Assembly: GCA_001643555.1 (NCBI GenBank) | Contig: LXTH01000235.1 | Span: 1-6,419 of the forward strand | Reading direction: 5' to 3' | DNA length: 6,419 bases | Origin: Nitrospirae bacterium SPGG5 | GTDB lineage: Bacteria; Nitrospirota; Nitrospiria; Nitrospirales; UBA8639 | Part shown: piece after piece, positions 4,737-6,419 of the stretch | Numbering within the stretch: position 1 is the first letter of the stretch | Layout: every line of letters starts with the position of its first letter | Position numbers and translations under genes: made by a program | Notes under the pieces: generated by a model | The model's input: the letters and a program-made list of their open reading frames with translations, nothing else | What the model was told of the DNA's origin: nothing | Database searches by the model: none

Positions 4737-5458
4737 GTACCCAACCGACATCAACTGATCGTGTGTCCCGCGAATTGCCCATGGCGCGAAGTATGTGCTG
4801 GCATTGCCAGTCCGAGGTCTTCGGAGAATACTTTTGCGGTCGATGCGTGAAGGTTCAACCGCTTTCGAAAGAGTTAGACTATTTCACCTGCATGAACCTT
4901 CCTCGCCTGCTTACCATCGATAAAAAATATTTGGAGGACACATTCTATTCGTTGAGTCGCACTTTTCATCCGGACTTCTATGCCAATAAAGATGAAGGGG
5001 AAAAAGCCGTCAGTCTTGGGAATACGGCGCTTCTCAATACAGCGTATCGCACGCTCAAAGATCCGATCCAAAGGGCAGAATATCTGATTCGATTAGAAGC
5101 CGGTTCAGTCAAGGATATTCGTTCTGCCCCACCTGCTGATTTATTTGATGAAATTCTTGAGCTCCAGGAGGATTTAGAAGAGTTTCGTTCGTTATCCGGT
5201 GATACTGATTCAGAGCGTGGACGAGAATTACGAAATAAGCTTCAAACTGATCGAGAAACCCTGGAGGCCCGCCAGGAGCAACTCAAGGCTGAACTGTTTG
5301 AGAAGTTTCAGGAATGGGATGGCCTTCAGGGCTCATCGGAAGACTCTGCAAACATTCGTGCCAAGAAAGATGCCGTGCTCAAAGAGATGCAGGAAATACT
5401 TTCTAATCGGACGTATGTACGAAATATCGTGAATGATCTCATGGCGGCAATGAGTTAA
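4733..5458 (+). CDS. hscB: Co-chaperone HscB with N-terminal zinc-finger-like module
   Basis: HscB brings IscU to HscA and stimulates its ATPase during cluster transfer. From ATG 4733 it has 241 residues against about 171 in E. coli. Residues 22-38 hold CWHC...CGRC, a four-cysteine C-x2-C-x9-C-x2-C module like that of eukaryotic HSC20. The J domain follows: YFTCMNLPRLLTID (50-63), then RTFHPDFY with the HPD motif at 79-81, and LNTAYRTLKDPIQRAEYLI (101-119). The C-terminal IscU-binding helical domain begins at LFDEILELQEDLEEF and contains an extra Glu/Lys/Gln-rich, probably coiled-coil segment. No start has a good ribosome binding site; ATG 4733 is favoured by overlap with the preceding short frame, while 4709 (inside a hairpin), 4781 and 4793 are alternatives. 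A repeat-rich 185-bp spacer follows before hscA. Confidence 0.88.
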   Translation: MSTQPTSTDRVSRELPMARSMCWHCQSEVFGEYFCGRCVKVQPLSKELDYFTCMNLPRLLTIDKKYLEDTFYSLSRTFHPDFYANKDEGEKAVSLGNTALLNTAYRTLKDPIQRAEYLIRLEAGSVKDIRSAPPADLFDEILELQEDLEEFRSLSGDTDSERGRELRNKLQTDRETLEARQEQLKAELFEKFQEWDGLQGSSEDSANIRAKKDAVLKEMQEILSNRTYVRNIVNDLMAAMS

Positions 5459-5643
5459 CCGTCATTTTGGTTTTAAGCAACACCCTAAAATGGCAAGAGG
5501 AGCAGGGACTGCTCAAAAAGCATGCCTTCGCTTTCAGCCTTCGTAGCCACTCTCGAGTTCCGTAGCCACTTCGGCAGAGTAGGCTCGGCGGAGGCTGGGA
5601 ACGTAGCTGGCGGTTTTTTTCAACAGATCCTGATAAGGAACGT
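5459..5643. other. Repeat-rich hscB-hscA spacer
   Basis: The 185-bp gap has no gene. It holds CATTTT/AAAATG (5463-5468/5487-5492 area), a compact hairpin GAGCAG-GGA-CTGCTC (about 5500-5514) followed by AAAAA, and two copies of CGTAGCCACT (about 5542 and 5561) with a third related CGTAGCTGG at 5602. CAGCCT (5535-5540) is inverted as AGGCTG (5592-5597). A run of seven T (5614-5620) follows the GC-rich part and could end transcription partially. It resembles an inserted intergenic repeat that separates hscA from the rest of the operon; no promoter for hscA stands out. Confidence 0.45.
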
Positions 5644-6419
5644 ATGGCAAGAATAGTAGGCATAGACCTTGGTACCACCAATTCATTGGTCGCGTATATG
5701 GATGGAGATGTTCCTCGTGTTATTCAAGGCAAACATGATGAGGCAAAAGTCCCGTCGGTTGTTGGCCTGACGGATAACGGCATTATTGTTGGAGAACCAG
5801 CCAAGGAGCATTTGGTTCGCGACCCCTCGAGGACGATTTATTCCGTCAAGCGGTTTATGGGCAAGTCTTTGGCGGATGTGTCCGAGGAGTTGAAATATTT
5901 CCCCTACAGCCTTCAAGAAAAAAACGGGGTGATTCGCATTCAGGTCGGAGACAAAACGTACTCGCCCCCTCAAGTCTCTGCCATGATTTTGAAGGAACTA
6001 AAACTGCGAGCTGAAGCCCACCTTCGAGAAGACATTACCAAAGTTGTCATTACAGTTCCCGCCTATTTCAATGATGGCCAACGGCAAGCCACGAAAGATG
6101 CCGGCCTCATCGCCGGGCTTGAAGTGCTGCGAATCATCAACGAACCGACAGCGGCGTCCTTGGCCTATGGGTTGCAAAAGAAAACTCAGGGCGTGATCGC
6201 GGTCTACGATCTTGGTGGTGGGACCTTTGATATTTCTCTGCTTAAACTCAAAGATGGCATTTTTGAGGTACTGGCGACGAATGGTAATACCCATTTAGGA
6301 GGAGATGATTTGGATCGGCGACTGGTCGAATCTGTCATGAAGGACCTCGACGCCAATCATGGGTTGAAGGTGGAAGACCTTCCCGAACTCATGCAAACGG
6401 TTCGGTTAGAATCCGAGCG
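5644..6419 (+). CDS. hscA: Hsp70-type chaperone HscA, N-terminal part
   Basis: The frame runs off the right edge after 258 codons, so only part of the ATPase domain is seen (full HscA is about 600 residues or a little more). Hsp70 nucleotide-binding signatures are present: IDLGTTNSLVA (7-17, phosphate 1), VPAYFNDGQRQATKDAG (from residue 138), INEPTAASLAYG (around Glu167), and YDLGGGTFDISLL (Asp189, phosphate 2), then GGDDLDRRL. HscA uses ATP to bind the LPPVK site of IscU and drive cluster release with HscB. The assignment to HscA and not DnaK rests mainly on its place after hscB; the sequence itself is close to both. ATG 5644 is supported by AAGGAA (5635-5640) upstream and by the conserved Hsp70 N-terminus starting at residue 4. 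Confidence 0.88.
   Translation, partial: MARIVGIDLGTTNSLVAYMDGDVPRVIQGKHDEAKVPSVVGLTDNGIIVGEPAKEHLVRDPSRTIYSVKRFMGKSLADVSEELKYFPYSLQEKNGVIRIQVGDKTYSPPQVSAMILKELKLRAEAHLREDITKVVITVPAYFNDGQRQATKDAGLIAGLEVLRIINEPTAASLAYGLQKKTQGVIAVYDLGGGTFDISLLKLKDGIFEVLATNGNTHLGGDDLDRRLVESVMKDLDANHGLKVEDLPELMQTVRLESE

Noticed and set aside
4246..4782. 178-codon - strand frame opposite iscA
   Set aside because: It is the antisense shadow of iscA and the start of hscB; the + strand gene has family motifs and a ribosome binding site.
1..6419. CRISPR array, transposase, prophage or toxin-antitoxin genes
   Set aside because: No regularly spaced repeats and no such protein motifs were seen on either strand.

Overview
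The window carries a bacterial iron-sulfur cluster (ISC) assembly locus on the + strand, preceded by an accessory region whose main feature is an interrupted tRNA gene. Gene content, the ISC-type (not SUF-type) machinery, moderate GC content and the style of the proteins would fit a Nitrospira-like bacterium (Nitrospirota). That placement is an impression from the sequence and not a database match; a proteobacterial relative is not excluded.

Positions 1-1435: the end of a truncated ORF with a ferredoxin-like Cys motif, a strong terminator hairpin, a repeat-rich spacer, a small acidic hypothetical protein, a 181-bp imperfect palindrome (MITE-like or a long hairpin RNA), then a tRNA-Asn(GUU) gene split by a 261-nt group I intron after anticodon base U35, with its own promoter and a bidirectional terminator. 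Read without the intron, the anticodon loop is easily misread as tRNA-Tyr. The P1 helix with its U-G pair, the terminal G of the intron and the 7-nt loop of the spliced tRNA all agree on tRNA-Asn.

Positions 1436-2077: a [2Fe-2S] ferredoxin gene (fdx) on the - strand, divergent from iscR. The 225-bp spacer between them contains a good sigma70-type promoter for the isc operon, overlapped by an IscR type-1-like box, and a second weaker dyad downstream of the -10.

Positions 2078-6419: iscR, iscS, iscU, iscA, hscB and the first two thirds or less of hscA, all on + and mostly tightly spaced. IscS supplies sulfur from cysteine, IscU is the scaffold, IscA an A-type carrier, and HscB/HscA the co-chaperone and Hsp70 that release the cluster from IscU through its LPPVK motif. 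Fdx supplies electrons, and IscR probably senses cluster status and controls the operon. Departures from the E. coli layout are fdx at the head in divergent orientation, an HscB with an N-terminal four-cysteine zinc-finger-like module, a possible short Cys-containing ORF coupled to hscB by an ATGA overlap, and a repeat-rich 185-bp spacer before hscA.

The best candidate for something undescribed is the tRNA-Asn group I intron. The snapback element, the short ORF before hscB and the IscR ligand change are secondary.
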